64,000 nucleotides of DNA from G965240465 sp965249525. GTDB taxonomy: Bacteria; SAR324; JACQKK01. The translations under genes and the position numbers were made by a program. The notes below the pieces were generated by a model that saw only the letters and a program-made list of their open reading frames with translations, was not told the DNA's origin and made no database searches. The DNA is taken from positions 248,001 through 312,000 of the forward strand of contig OZ252237.1 in NCBI GenBank assembly GCA_965249525.1. Direction: 5' to 3'. Below, one piece after another: positions 42,713 through 50,744 of this stretch (its first letter is position 1; each line of letters starts with the position of its first letter).

Positions 42713-43807
42713 ATGAAAACTATTAGACCAATCATCATTTATTTGCTTTGGGGAACAAGCAGCATCTTGTTGGGTGGTGCAGTTCAGGCTCAGGCACAGC
42801 CAGCATTTTCTGGTTCGCTGTTAGCCAGCTATGGTAATGCCAGCTATGAATCTGGTGATGCCAGTGCTCCCAGAAAGTACGATGGTTATTACAGTCGTAT
42901 CCGCGCAGACATGGTTCTCAGTGGAAAATCAGAAGAAACCTTGGAATATTATGTACGCCTGCGTGCAGATGGACTTTCCGCTGCAGGAGAAAAAAATGGC
43001 ATCTTTGAGACAGGAGGTATTTCTGATACTGTCACCCGCATTGCCCTAAGGGGGGAACGCTATTCTATCTTTATGGGAAATCTGCCCGGCCTGCCGCTGA
43101 CAGGCTTTGCAGACATTGCCCCCGCAGTATTCCCCAATGGAGATAGGATAGATACCTCGCTGCCATTTTTGGGTGGAGTAGATGCTGCAGGACTGGGTTC
43201 CATAGGTTTTGGCTTTGAGAGAAATCGTATGCATCTTGGCTTGGTGCTGTCATCTACTTGTCAGACGAACTGTCTGGATGATTTCGGTGATGAGATGAAT
43301 TCTCAGCAAAGCATCCTGCCGTATTTGATCTACAGTGGTGAGCGTTTCTCTTTTGGCTTTCGCCAAGCCTCAGACAAAGGCGAAAACATTACCACCCAAC
43401 CTGATGATACCAAGTCCTCTGAAAACGGACAGCAAGTGATAGAGATACGCCTGGTTCTGGGCGAAGCTACAGAACTGGCTTTTGAAATCCATACTTTGGA
43501 CGGTCGTGTAAATACCACACAGGCAAATGCTGTCAAGGAAGCCTCTGAAGAAAGCGGTACGGCAATTGCCTTGGTGTTCAATTATGGAGAAAAAAATCGC
43601 TTCATTCTGCAATCTGGTTCGCAATCACGCGCTACAGAAGAAGCTGGCCTGCGTAATGAAGCCAGTGTTCAACGCTTGGTATTTTTCCGTCCCCTTTCAA
43701 ATTGGGGAGTGGCATATGGGTCATCTTCTGAGACCGTGGGTATAGGGAACAGTGCAGCTACTCCCGCTTCCAGTTCATATGCGCTGTTCTTCAGCACCAA
43801 TTTTTAA
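42713..43807 (+). CDS. outer-membrane porin-like protein (third of three)
   Basis: 364 residues. The signal peptide ends QAQA-QPAF. Mature barrel-type sequence with FSGSLLASYGNASYESGDAS, YYSRIRADMVLSGKSEETLE and a terminal SYALFFSTNF. GNLPGLPLTGFADIAPAVFP and SSTCQTNCLDDFGDEMNSQQ parallel the second protein, including the Cys pair and the RFSFGFRQAS motif (second: FWRLGFRQAS). I infer a recent duplication between genes two and three; gene one is more distant. No ligand can be assigned. It is followed by lpxC after a short gap. Confidence 0.78.
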   Translation: MKTIRPIIIYLLWGTSSILLGGAVQAQAQPAFSGSLLASYGNASYESGDASAPRKYDGYYSRIRADMVLSGKSEETLEYYVRLRADGLSAAGEKNGIFETGGISDTVTRIALRGERYSIFMGNLPGLPLTGFADIAPAVFPNGDRIDTSLPFLGGVDAAGLGSIGFGFERNRMHLGLVLSSTCQTNCLDDFGDEMNSQQSILPYLIYSGERFSFGFRQASDKGENITTQPDDTKSSENGQQVIEIRLVLGEATELAFEIHTLDGRVNTTQANAVKEASEESGTAIALVFNYGEKNRFILQSGSQSRATEEAGLRNEASVQRLVFFRPLSNWGVAYGSSSETVGIGNSAATPASSSYALFFSTNF

Positions 43808-43857
43808 CGCACCCAGAAAGCATCAGCTGATATCTGGTGAGTTTTATCGGATGTGTG

Positions 43858-44733
43858 ATGCATGCCTGCAATCTTCAGTTTAGCTTGCGCAAGCCGTATC
43901 GTTTTCGCGGAGTGGGTCTGCATAGTGGTCGCATGACTGAAGTGGTGTTGTGGCCTGCGGCAGATGACAGCGGCCTGCAATTTGTATTGGGGGAAAAGCA
44001 GAAAAGCCCACCATTTCAAGCGAGATGGCAACATATTACGGACACGCTTTTAAGCACCACCTTGTCTTGTGGGCAGGGGAGTGTGGGTACGGTAGAGCAT
44101 TTGCTTTCGGCTTTGCGGGGAATGTCAGTGGACAATGTGCTGATTGAAGTGCATGGGGAAGAAATTCCGGCTATGGATGGCAGCGCCAAGGATTTTGTAA
44201 CAGGGATTGCTCAGGCGGGACGGACATGGGGTCAAAAGCCCAAGAAAATGTTGAAGGTATTGCAAGCGGTAGAAGTAAGCGAGGGTGATTGCATAGCAGG
44301 GCTTTATCCATCTGCTGGGATGGTATATGACTGCGGAATTGAATTTGCGCAGTCGCACATTGGTAGCCAGCGGGTGCGTTTTTCACTGACAGCTGAGGGT
44401 TATGCAGCACAGATTGCCCCTGCGCGTACCTTTGGTTTTGAGGCAGAGTTGGAAAAGCTGCAGGCTAGCAAACGTGCTTTGGGTGCAGGTTTGCACAATG
44501 CGGTGGGGTTAGGGTCTGAGGGGGAAGTGTTGAATCCTGAGGGGCTGCGTTTTGCTGATGAATTTGTGCGCCATAAGGTGTTGGATGCTGTGGGCGATTT
44601 GTCATTGGCAGGAGCGCCGCTACTGGCAGAGTATCGTGCTTTCAAGCCTAGCCACAGACTGCATCATCGGTTGTTGCAGGCTTTGTTTGCGCATGAGCAG
44701 CAGTATCTATGGGTGGAATTGCCACTGTCGTGA
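43858..44733 (+). CDS. lpxC: UDP-3-O-acyl-N-acetylglucosamine deacetylase
   Basis: 291 residues from ATG 43858; a GTG at 43837 is possible, but the ATG places the family's FRGVGLHSG motif at the usual distance. The first committed step of lipid A synthesis, a zinc deacetylase. Visible: GTVEHLLSALRGMSVDNVLI (Glu and His of the zinc/catalytic site), EIPAMDGSAKDFV, IAPARTFGFEAELEKLQ and FVRHKVLDAVGDLSLAGAPL (zinc His and Asp). Slightly shorter than the usual ~305 residues. It is isolated from ftsZ, its common neighbour, but the window is rich in other envelope genes. Confidence 0.96.
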   Translation: MHACNLQFSLRKPYRFRGVGLHSGRMTEVVLWPAADDSGLQFVLGEKQKSPPFQARWQHITDTLLSTTLSCGQGSVGTVEHLLSALRGMSVDNVLIEVHGEEIPAMDGSAKDFVTGIAQAGRTWGQKPKKMLKVLQAVEVSEGDCIAGLYPSAGMVYDCGIEFAQSHIGSQRVRFSLTAEGYAAQIAPARTFGFEAELEKLQASKRALGAGLHNAVGLGSEGEVLNPEGLRFADEFVRHKVLDAVGDLSLAGAPLLAEYRAFKPSHRLHHRLLQALFAHEQQYLWVELPLS

Positions 44734-44801
44734 GCGGGGCTGTTTGGATGCTGCAGGCAGGGGTAAGAGAAGAAATTGGGCTGTTGTGGAGCAAGGCTAG
44801 T

Positions 44802-45191
44802 ATGGGTAGTGGCAAACAAGAGCGCAGCAAAGCCCTCAGTGCGCAGCTGGGGAAGGCAAATCCCACTGAGGATGCTCGGCGAAGGGAGCGTTGGCTGGAA
44901 CGGCTGCGTGAAGAAGCGGGAGATGCACCGCCGCCTTTTGCTGAATATGTAGAAATTGCTCTTTTAGGAATGTGTCTGGCATTTGAAGACCGTGGTATTC
45001 CTCCAGATTTGCCTGGGCATCGATCTTTATTGCATCTGTTGGTGAAAGATGTCAGCGGCATGTGCCGCCAATTGCAGCAAAGCGGTCATTCATACAGTCG
45101 GGAAGATCTGCTGTTTCGCGCCTATGACTACGGCATGCGTCGGGCGTACCATTTGGACTGGGAACTATACGGCAGCCAGACTTCTTACTGA
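44802..45191 (+). CDS. hypothetical protein downstream of lpxC
   Basis: 129 residues if translation starts at ATG 44802, which has GGAGCAAGG just before it; the frame is open back to ATG 44709 and 44748, the former overlapping lpxC by 25 bp. Not recognised. The sequence is soluble and mostly helical: RRRERWLERLREEAGDAPPP, EYVEIALLGMCLAFEDRGIP, LLHLLVKDVSGMCRQLQQSG and an aromatic C-terminus, AYDYGMRRAYHLDWELYGSQ. No signal peptide or membrane segment. Probably co-transcribed with lpxC. Confidence 0.6.
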   Translation: MGSGKQERSKALSAQLGKANPTEDARRRERWLERLREEAGDAPPPFAEYVEIALLGMCLAFEDRGIPPDLPGHRSLLHLLVKDVSGMCRQLQQSGHSYSREDLLFRAYDYGMRRAYHLDWELYGSQTSY

Positions 45192-45235
45192 GTTTTTTTG
45201 CGGGGATTGGTTGAGAGGGGTTCAGGTTGCATTTG

Positions 45236-46060
45236 TTAAGGTGGTGGGTTGTTTGTCGGGGTTTGCAGCAAAGGGTTTTTGGGGAGAGCTAATTTTTGTT
45301 GGATAAATACGGAGAACCAGCGTTGCATAAAGGCACTGTGGGGAGATCCCCACATCAATTGTGTATGTGCGAGGGAGGCTTGTTGTGCGGTGATGAGTCC
45401 TTTGCTGTGTCGGACTTGAATGATGTCTGCAACGGCTTGTGAGTCCAATTCGGGATGGCCTTGCACACCGAGGGTGTGCTGACCAATGGCGAATATCTCT
45501 ATCGGGGAGGTGTCGCTAAAAGCCAGGCGGACAGCTTTTCTAGGCAGGCGCAGGATGATTTCTTGGTGGCTTTGCAGCATGCAGAGGGGATTGGGCATGC
45601 CGCGCAGCAGGCGATGAAAACGTCCGCGCCATGTGGGGTATACTTGACGCAGACCTAAATCCCAGCCTTTAGGATTTTTCCCTACTTCTCCGCCCATGGC
45701 TTTGGCTATCAGCTGCCCACCCCAACATACGCCCAGCAGGGGCAGTTGGTAAGAGACAGCTTGTTGTACCAGATTTTGGGCACGGGTTATCCAAGGTTGG
45801 TTTTCGTTTACTGAACATACACTGCCAGTAATCACGCAGCCGTGGTAGTTGTGGAGATCTGGGGTGTGGTTTCTCAGATCAAATGCCTGCCAGTGGGCGT
45901 GTTCTAGGTTAAGCAGCCGTTGAAAAATTTGCTGGTAGCTGCCCAATCGTTGGCAAATTTTTTGGTTGGGTTCTTCTACCTGCAACAGGCAGAATTTTGC
46001 TGAGGAGTGTGCCTCAGACTGGTGGCGAGGGGAAAGCTGGGATGGAGAGGAAGCATGCAT
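45236..46060 (-). CDS. class I glutamine amidotransferase (GMP synthase-like domain)
   Basis: 274 residues. The catalytic Cys is in LPLLGVCWGGQLIAKAMGGE and the catalytic His in LGVQGHPELDSQAVADII, the GATase1 triad motifs; ITGSVCSVNENQPW matches the GMP synthase-like GATase family. The first ~20 residues are a low-complexity Ser/Pro/His leader, so a later start is possible. Stand-alone proteins of this type hydrolyse gamma-glutamyl bonds, but the acceptor cannot be read. It is convergent with the unknown after lpxC and divergent from the DUF6776-like gene. Confidence applies to the fold, not the substrate. Confidence 0.85.
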   Translation of the reverse strand: MHASSPSQLSPRHQSEAHSSAKFCLLQVEEPNQKICQRLGSYQQIFQRLLNLEHAHWQAFDLRNHTPDLHNYHGCVITGSVCSVNENQPWITRAQNLVQQAVSYQLPLLGVCWGGQLIAKAMGGEVGKNPKGWDLGLRQVYPTWRGRFHRLLRGMPNPLCMLQSHQEIILRLPRKAVRLAFSDTSPIEIFAIGQHTLGVQGHPELDSQAVADIIQVRHSKGLITAQQASLAHTQLMWGSPHSAFMQRWFSVFIQQKLALPKNPLLQTPTNNPPP

Positions 46061-46239
46061 GAATGGTTGGGGACAGGCTATGAGGGGTAGGAGGTGTGTA
46101 TTTTTCGCTTAATCAAGCTTGTAAGGTCAAGTTTTATGTATGCTGGAGAAAGAGGAAGCAATCAGGGGGCAAATGTGGAAGGTTCAGATTTTTTTCTGAG
46201 AGTGATGCGGCATTGAAATTAAGCGATTCCATAACCTTG

Positions 46240-46950
46240 ATGGTTTATTTGCATTTGGGTCGTTCTTTTTATTGGAGTGTCCCTTTGTGGCGGATGTTGT
46301 TGTGGGGGGGGATGCTGGCATTGTGCCTGATATTCTTACTGGTGGGTTCTATAGGGTATTTGTTTGTGTATGGGCGTCTGCATGAGACCAAGGGCAGGCT
46401 AGCCGATTTGGAACAACAAATACAAACATTGGAACAAAGGGCATTTTTAGCCAATAAGCGTGTCTGGGAGCTTCGTCGTACATCGCCAACTTCCTTGACA
46501 CAACAGCAATCTTCTGATGAGGGCTATCAGCCTCCGTTGTTGTTAAAGAGCGCCAGTGCTTGGGTGAGTCGTTCTTCGGTGGAGTTGGAATTCATTTTAG
46601 CACTGCGCCAACCAGGAGAATATCCCCAGCTTAGTGGTACGCTCATTGCAGTTCTTGCCAATGAAGATGTGGTTCCTGCGCATTATGTAGCGCTTCCTAA
46701 GTCAAAGGTCAATGCGCGGGGGTTTCCGCTCAATCGTTTTGCAGGCGCCTATTTTTATCAAGCGCGCAGGGAAGTACGCTTTCGTCGCAAATTGAATCTC
46801 ACAGTGAACGAAGATTATTTTACCCAGGTATCCTTGTTTGTGTTTTCTATACGGGGAAGGATTCTTTGGCATCAAAGTTTTTTGATGGAACGTGAATGGT
46901 TTGCACGCCCATTGAAAAATGAGCCGCGTGAATTGGAACTTTTGCTTTAA
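46240..46950 (+). CDS. DUF6776-like membrane-anchored coiled-coil protein
   Basis: 236 residues from ATG 46240; earlier in-frame starts give an implausible Cys/Lys-rich leader. One membrane helix (WRMLLWGGMLALCLIFLLVG) is followed by a coiled coil (LHETKGRLADLEQQIQTLEQ) and a beta-rich periplasmic domain (VELEFILALRQPGEYPQLSG, EDYFTQVSLFVFSIRGRILW). This layout is that of the DUF6776 family, which often precedes bactofilin genes; here a bactofilin follows directly. I infer a cell-shape or envelope-organising role from the neighbour. Confidence 0.7.
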   Translation: MVYLHLGRSFYWSVPLWRMLLWGGMLALCLIFLLVGSIGYLFVYGRLHETKGRLADLEQQIQTLEQRAFLANKRVWELRRTSPTSLTQQQSSDEGYQPPLLLKSASAWVSRSSVELEFILALRQPGEYPQLSGTLIAVLANEDVVPAHYVALPKSKVNARGFPLNRFAGAYFYQARREVRFRRKLNLTVNEDYFTQVSLFVFSIRGRILWHQSFLMEREWFARPLKNEPRELELLL

Positions 46951-47022
46951 TGGACAGTAGGTTTCATCAATTTGTTGATGGAAGCTGGGTTGGTATGAAA
47001 TTTAAATAAGGTGTTTATATTG

Positions 47023-47484
47023 ATGTTTTGGCGCAAATGGATGCAATCAGGGCAGGGAGAAATTAGTTTATTGGGGGAAGATACCGAATTTGTCGGTACC
47101 ATTCATTTTTCTGGTGCTTTGCGTATAGACGGCAAAGTACAAGGTGAAGTCAAAAGTGATGGTGAAAACCCTGCCCACCTCATTATCAAGCATGGTGCCA
47201 GTGTCCAAGGCGATGTGCATGCGGACAGTGTGCAGGTAGGAGGGTTGCTTTATGGTTCTGTGTATGCACCCAAACGGGTGGAGATTTTAGGTACAGGTCG
47301 CCTAGAAGGTGATGTGTACACTGAAGATTTGGTGATTCAAAGCGGGGCTCAATTCACAGGTGCCTGTCGCGAACCTAAGCGTTATAAACCCAAGGGTCGT
47401 AAAGCCAAACCAGGGGTGGGAACGACCAAAAGACACCCCAGAACCAATTCTTCACAGCAAAAGCGGGCGGTACCCAGCCGATAG
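47023..47484 (+). CDS. bactofilin (polymer-forming cytoskeletal protein)
   Basis: 153 residues from ATG 47023. The right-handed beta-helix core is visible as TEFVGTIHFSGALRIDGKVQ, GEVKSDGENPAHLIIKHGAS and VQGDVHADSVQVGGLLYGSV, the glycine-spaced repeats of the DUF583/bactofilin family. The C-terminal tail is basic (RYKPKGRKAKPGVGTTKRHP). Bactofilins polymerise without nucleotides into membrane-associated filaments that position peptidoglycan enzymes, stalks or chromosome factors. Its upstream DUF6776-like and downstream TPR-type partner suggest a local envelope module. Confidence 0.92.
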   Translation: MFWRKWMQSGQGEISLLGEDTEFVGTIHFSGALRIDGKVQGEVKSDGENPAHLIIKHGASVQGDVHADSVQVGGLLYGSVYAPKRVEILGTGRLEGDVYTEDLVIQSGAQFTGACREPKRYKPKGRKAKPGVGTTKRHPRTNSSQQKRAVPSR

Positions 47485-47570
47485 GCTTTTTTCTTGCATG
47501 TCCATCACCATGGTTGTTTGCAGGGGCAGGTCCTTAGGGACTGTTTTTCTCGTGGTATCAGGAGTTCCTA

Positions 47571-50500
47571 ATGCTTGAGTTTTTTCGCTTTCTTTATCGG
47601 GCTTACCGTGTGCCTTTGGGCTGGCAGGGCTGGCAGGGCTGGCAGGGCTGGCAGGTAGGGAACACCAGGTTATGGGGGGCTTTTTTGTTTGGTTTTGCGC
47701 TGTTGATGCAATCGGGAGCGCCTTTGCTTGCCCAGCCTGAACAGGATGCATCGGAACGGGATAATTTGGAACTGCTGGAAGAGACAGACAAGGGGTTGGT
47801 GACAGAAGAAGAGCTGCTTACCTCCTCCATTTCAGTAGAGCCAGCTGTTAAACCAGATGAGGAAGAAGTGAAGAAGGCAACCGAGGAACTGGATGCCTTT
47901 GAACTGCTGGAAGAGACAAACAAGGGGTTGGTGACAGAAGAAGAACTGCTTAGACCCCACGTTCCAGCAGAGCCAGCTGTTGAACCAGATGAGGAAGAAG
48001 TAAAGGAGGTAGTCAAGGAACCTGAAGAAAAAGCAGTAGTGCAGGAATTGGTGTTTTCACGGGTACAGCTGCGGCGAAGGAAAGGGCGTTTGAAGTTGGA
48101 GTTGGTGACAGATGGGGAGGTGAAATTTACCCAAGAACAAGCGGAAGGGCGCAGCGCAACGCTGCGGCTGTTGATTGAAGGGGCGGTTTCTTTTAAGGAT
48201 GGCAAGACAGATCGGAGATATCAGGACGATTTGTTGGAACGGATTTATTTAGAAGCAGTACCAGAGGACAAGACTCGGTTGGTGGTAGAACTGCGGAGTT
48301 CAGTAGCAAACGAGGTGCGAGTAGAAAAGTCGGGATTGGTGCTGGAATTCAGGGAACCGTTATTAACGAAGCAGTTGTTGTCGGTGCGGTTGCTGCGTGC
48401 CGAGGGGCTGAGTCGGCTGTTATTGGATTTATCTTCTCCGGTGAAGTTTTCCTCTGTTTTTCAGCCTGGGGAGTTGCAAATTTTGCTGCGCGGAGTCAAT
48501 CCCAAGGCCAATTTGCTCAAGAAAACCGAGGATGAGCGCCTACGGTTGCACTCAATCAAAAGGCAGAATGGGGATACCTTGCTGCGGATTTTGATAAAGG
48601 ATGCGAATTTTGTTCCTCGGGTGGTGCCATTAGATAACCCACCGCGGTTGGTGGTGGATGTGCTGGGCGAGGATGAGTTAAAAGTTCAAGAGCCGCCGCC
48701 GCCACTGATTTTAACAAAAGAACTGCAAGCCAAGCAGGCAGCAGAATCCAAAAATTTTGCAGAAGCCATGTCAAAATACCAGGAAGTATTTGAAGAGAAT
48801 GTTGGTAAACCTTTGGGCATGGAGGCATTTTGGGCGATGGGGAACATTTTGCATTTGCAGGCACAACAGGGTGTTGCTGGGGGTTGGTATCGTATGGTGC
48901 AATTTTATCAAGGGAGTTTGGCTGCGTTTTCGTCTTCGCCATTGGCAAGTGGAAGTGCTCGCTTGTTTTATCAATTGGGGATTGGCTATCGGGAATTGGG
49001 GTTGTTGGATCAATCAGAAGAAGTATTGAGTCGCTTAGAGGGATATGAGGGGCCTGAGGGAGTGGATGCGCTGTATTTGCGTGGGCGCAATGCGTTAGAC
49101 AGGAATGATGTAGTTGCTGCGGTGGAATGGTTTAGACAGATGCGTCAGCGGGTGAGTTTGGTAGGGACAGAGGGAACAGTTGCTGGGGGTGTGGAAGGTT
49201 TGTATTGGCAAGGTGTGGCGTTGCAGCGGGCGGGGCAGCTGCAAGAGGCTTTGAGGTTGATGGAGCAAGCCTTAGGGCTTGATGTCAAGTATCCGCAACG
49301 GCGTCCTGAGTTGCTGTTTGCTTTGGCAGAGACCTTTGTACGGCATGCGCCTTTGCGTGCGCGCATATTTTATCGGCGTTTGTTTCAGTTGGAAGGGGGA
49401 CGCTATTATGCGTTGCTGACGAAGCGTGGAAGGGAGCTGCAGGCTGCAGGAAAGAGCCAGCAAGCTTTGGCGGAGTTTCGCAAGCTGCAAGATTATACCC
49501 CGCTGCCATTTTCGCTGCGTGCGGATTTGGAGATAGCCAAAATTTGGTCAGGAGGAATGCAGAACAAGCAAAATTTTGATACAGCAATGGCAGCCTATGA
49601 GCGTGTGATAGTAGCTGGGACGGATGCGCAGCTGAAGCGGCGTGCGTTGTATGGTCAAGCAGCGTTGCTGCTGCGACATCGTCGTACAGCAGCAGCAGTG
49701 CGGAATTTTGAACGTCTATTGGTAGGTGCTGGTGTTGCAGAGCGTCGTTTGCTGCTGCAGAAGCTGGCAGATGTGCAGTCAGGGCAGTTGGTGGCTTTGG
49801 GGCGCAAGAGTCGTTGGAAGGAGGTGCTGGATGCACAGAGGGCCTTTGCCAAGCGTTGGCCGACAGCTCGCTTATCGCCGTTGGCATTGTGTTACATTGG
49901 TCGAGCATTTGAGCGCAGAGGTCGGGTTGCGGATGCTATCAATGCTTATAGCCAGGCATTAGCAGCCGATTTTAATTTGTTGCGCGGAAAAGCTGCTTTT
50001 CGGCAGGCGCGGTTGATGTTTCGCCAGCAGCGTTTTGATGATGCCCGTCGCCTGTTAGAGGGCTTGATGCGCAGTATCCATGCAAACAGACATTTTCCGC
50101 AAGCAGCTTTGCTACGCGGGGCATCTTTGGAGAAATTGGGGCAGACTAGAACTGCCATAAAGGGGTATCTTGCCTTACAGCGGAGTCTCCAGTCAGATAA
50201 CACCCCAGCAGGCAGAAAAGACTTGGCAGAGGTGTGGTATCGTCTTGGCAAGTTGTATACATCAACTGCTAAGCACCGACAGGCTTTGCATGCATACCAA
50301 CAGGCTGCTGCTTTGCCGCAGCCCCGCCGAGCAGCTTCTCAAGCCATGCAGCGCAGTGCCTTTTTGGCTGCAGGAGCCTTGGCGCGTTTGGGAAAAGTTC
50401 AACAAGCTATCCAGCAATACCAACAAGCATTCAGACAATATCCCCAGCATGCTCAAGCCCCTTGGGCGCAATATTACATAGGCGTGCAATACATGCGCTT

Positions 50501-50630
50501 GGGTGCATTTGAAGAAGCCCGTACACAATTTCAGCTGGTAGCCCGTCGTCCAGGTCCGCCAGCAGCTTTGTGGCGCACGCTTGCTTTGGAAAAAGAAAAG
50601 AATTTGGCTAAACACACCACAGGTGGTTAG
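47571..50630 (+). CDS. large periplasmic AMIN-like/TPR protein
   Basis: 1019 residues. ATG 47571 has AGGAG upstream. The N-terminus carries a GWQ repeat (17-28), then a hydrophobic segment (LWGAFLFGFALLMQSGAPLL) as signal peptide or anchor. Residues 67-155 hold a 44-residue duplicated acidic stretch. Residues ~155-370 form two or three beta modules of AMIN type (VQLRRRKGRLKLELVTDGEV, LLSVRLLRAEGLSRLLLDLS, LLRILIKDANFVPRVVPLDN then PPRLVVDV). From ~380 to the end are TPR-like repeats (YWQGVALQRAGQLQEALRLM, AFRQARLMFRQQRFDDARRL). AMIN domains bind peptidoglycan or localise proteins to it. It follows the bactofilin gene by 86 bp, suggesting one envelope module. Confidence 0.78.
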   Translation: MLEFFRFLYRAYRVPLGWQGWQGWQGWQVGNTRLWGAFLFGFALLMQSGAPLLAQPEQDASERDNLELLEETDKGLVTEEELLTSSISVEPAVKPDEEEVKKATEELDAFELLEETNKGLVTEEELLRPHVPAEPAVEPDEEEVKEVVKEPEEKAVVQELVFSRVQLRRRKGRLKLELVTDGEVKFTQEQAEGRSATLRLLIEGAVSFKDGKTDRRYQDDLLERIYLEAVPEDKTRLVVELRSSVANEVRVEKSGLVLEFREPLLTKQLLSVRLLRAEGLSRLLLDLSSPVKFSSVFQPGELQILLRGVNPKANLLKKTEDERLRLHSIKRQNGDTLLRILIKDANFVPRVVPLDNPPRLVVDVLGEDELKVQEPPPPLILTKELQAKQAAESKNFAEAMSKYQEVFEENVGKPLGMEAFWAMGNILHLQAQQGVAGGWYRMVQFYQGSLAAFSSSPLASGSARLFYQLGIGYRELGLLDQSEEVLSRLEGYEGPEGVDALYLRGRNALDRNDVVAAVEWFRQMRQRVSLVGTEGTVAGGVEGLYWQGVALQRAGQLQEALRLMEQALGLDVKYPQRRPELLFALAETFVRHAPLRARIFYRRLFQLEGGRYYALLTKRGRELQAAGKSQQALAEFRKLQDYTPLPFSLRADLEIAKIWSGGMQNKQNFDTAMAAYERVIVAGTDAQLKRRALYGQAALLLRHRRTAAAVRNFERLLVGAGVAERRLLLQKLADVQSGQLVALGRKSRWKEVLDAQRAFAKRWPTARLSPLALCYIGRAFERRGRVADAINAYSQALAADFNLLRGKAAFRQARLMFRQQRFDDARRLLEGLMRSIHANRHFPQAALLRGASLEKLGQTRTAIKGYLALQRSLQSDNTPAGRKDLAEVWYRLGKLYTSTAKHRQALHAYQQAAALPQPRRAASQAMQRSAFLAAGALARLGKVQQAIQQYQQAFRQYPQHAQAPWAQYYIGVQYMRLGAFEEARTQFQLVARRPGPPAALWRTLALEKEKNLAKHTTGG
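47621..47656 (+). repeat. 9-bp tandem repeat encoding GWQ
   Basis: CTGGCAGGG is repeated four times in tandem (the last copy ending in T), encoding the tripeptide Gly-Trp-Gln four times in the N-terminus of the large TPR protein. Nine-base units keep the frame, so slippage would change length but not abolish expression. Confidence 0.9.
47769..48020 (+). repeat. 132-bp internal duplication in the large TPR protein
   Basis: Two near-identical copies start at 47769 and 47901 (period 132 bp, 44 residues). Each encodes an ELLEET-K-GLVTEEELL segment followed by a variable stretch and EPAV-PDEEEVK. The divergence between copies is small, so the duplication looks recent. It lies in an acidic linker between the signal peptide and the AMIN-like region. 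Confidence 0.9.
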
Positions 50631-50662
50631 AATACCATATAAAGAATCAAGGCACGATTCTC

Positions 50663-50695
50663 TCTAAAGAGATGATGCTTCTAAAGAGACGATGC
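50663..50695. repeat. 16-bp direct repeats upstream of the sensor kinase
   Basis: TCTAAAGAGATGATGC (50663-50678) and TCTAAAGAGACGATGC (50680-50695) are direct repeats with one mismatch and a one-base spacer. A palindrome GACATGATGTC follows at about 50702-50712. The 17-bp period and proximity to the kinase start (50745) make regulator-binding sites possible. Confidence 0.6.
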
Positions 50696-50744
50696 CCCCA
50701 GACATGATGTCTAATGCCTGCAAGGATGCTTCAAGGATAATCAC

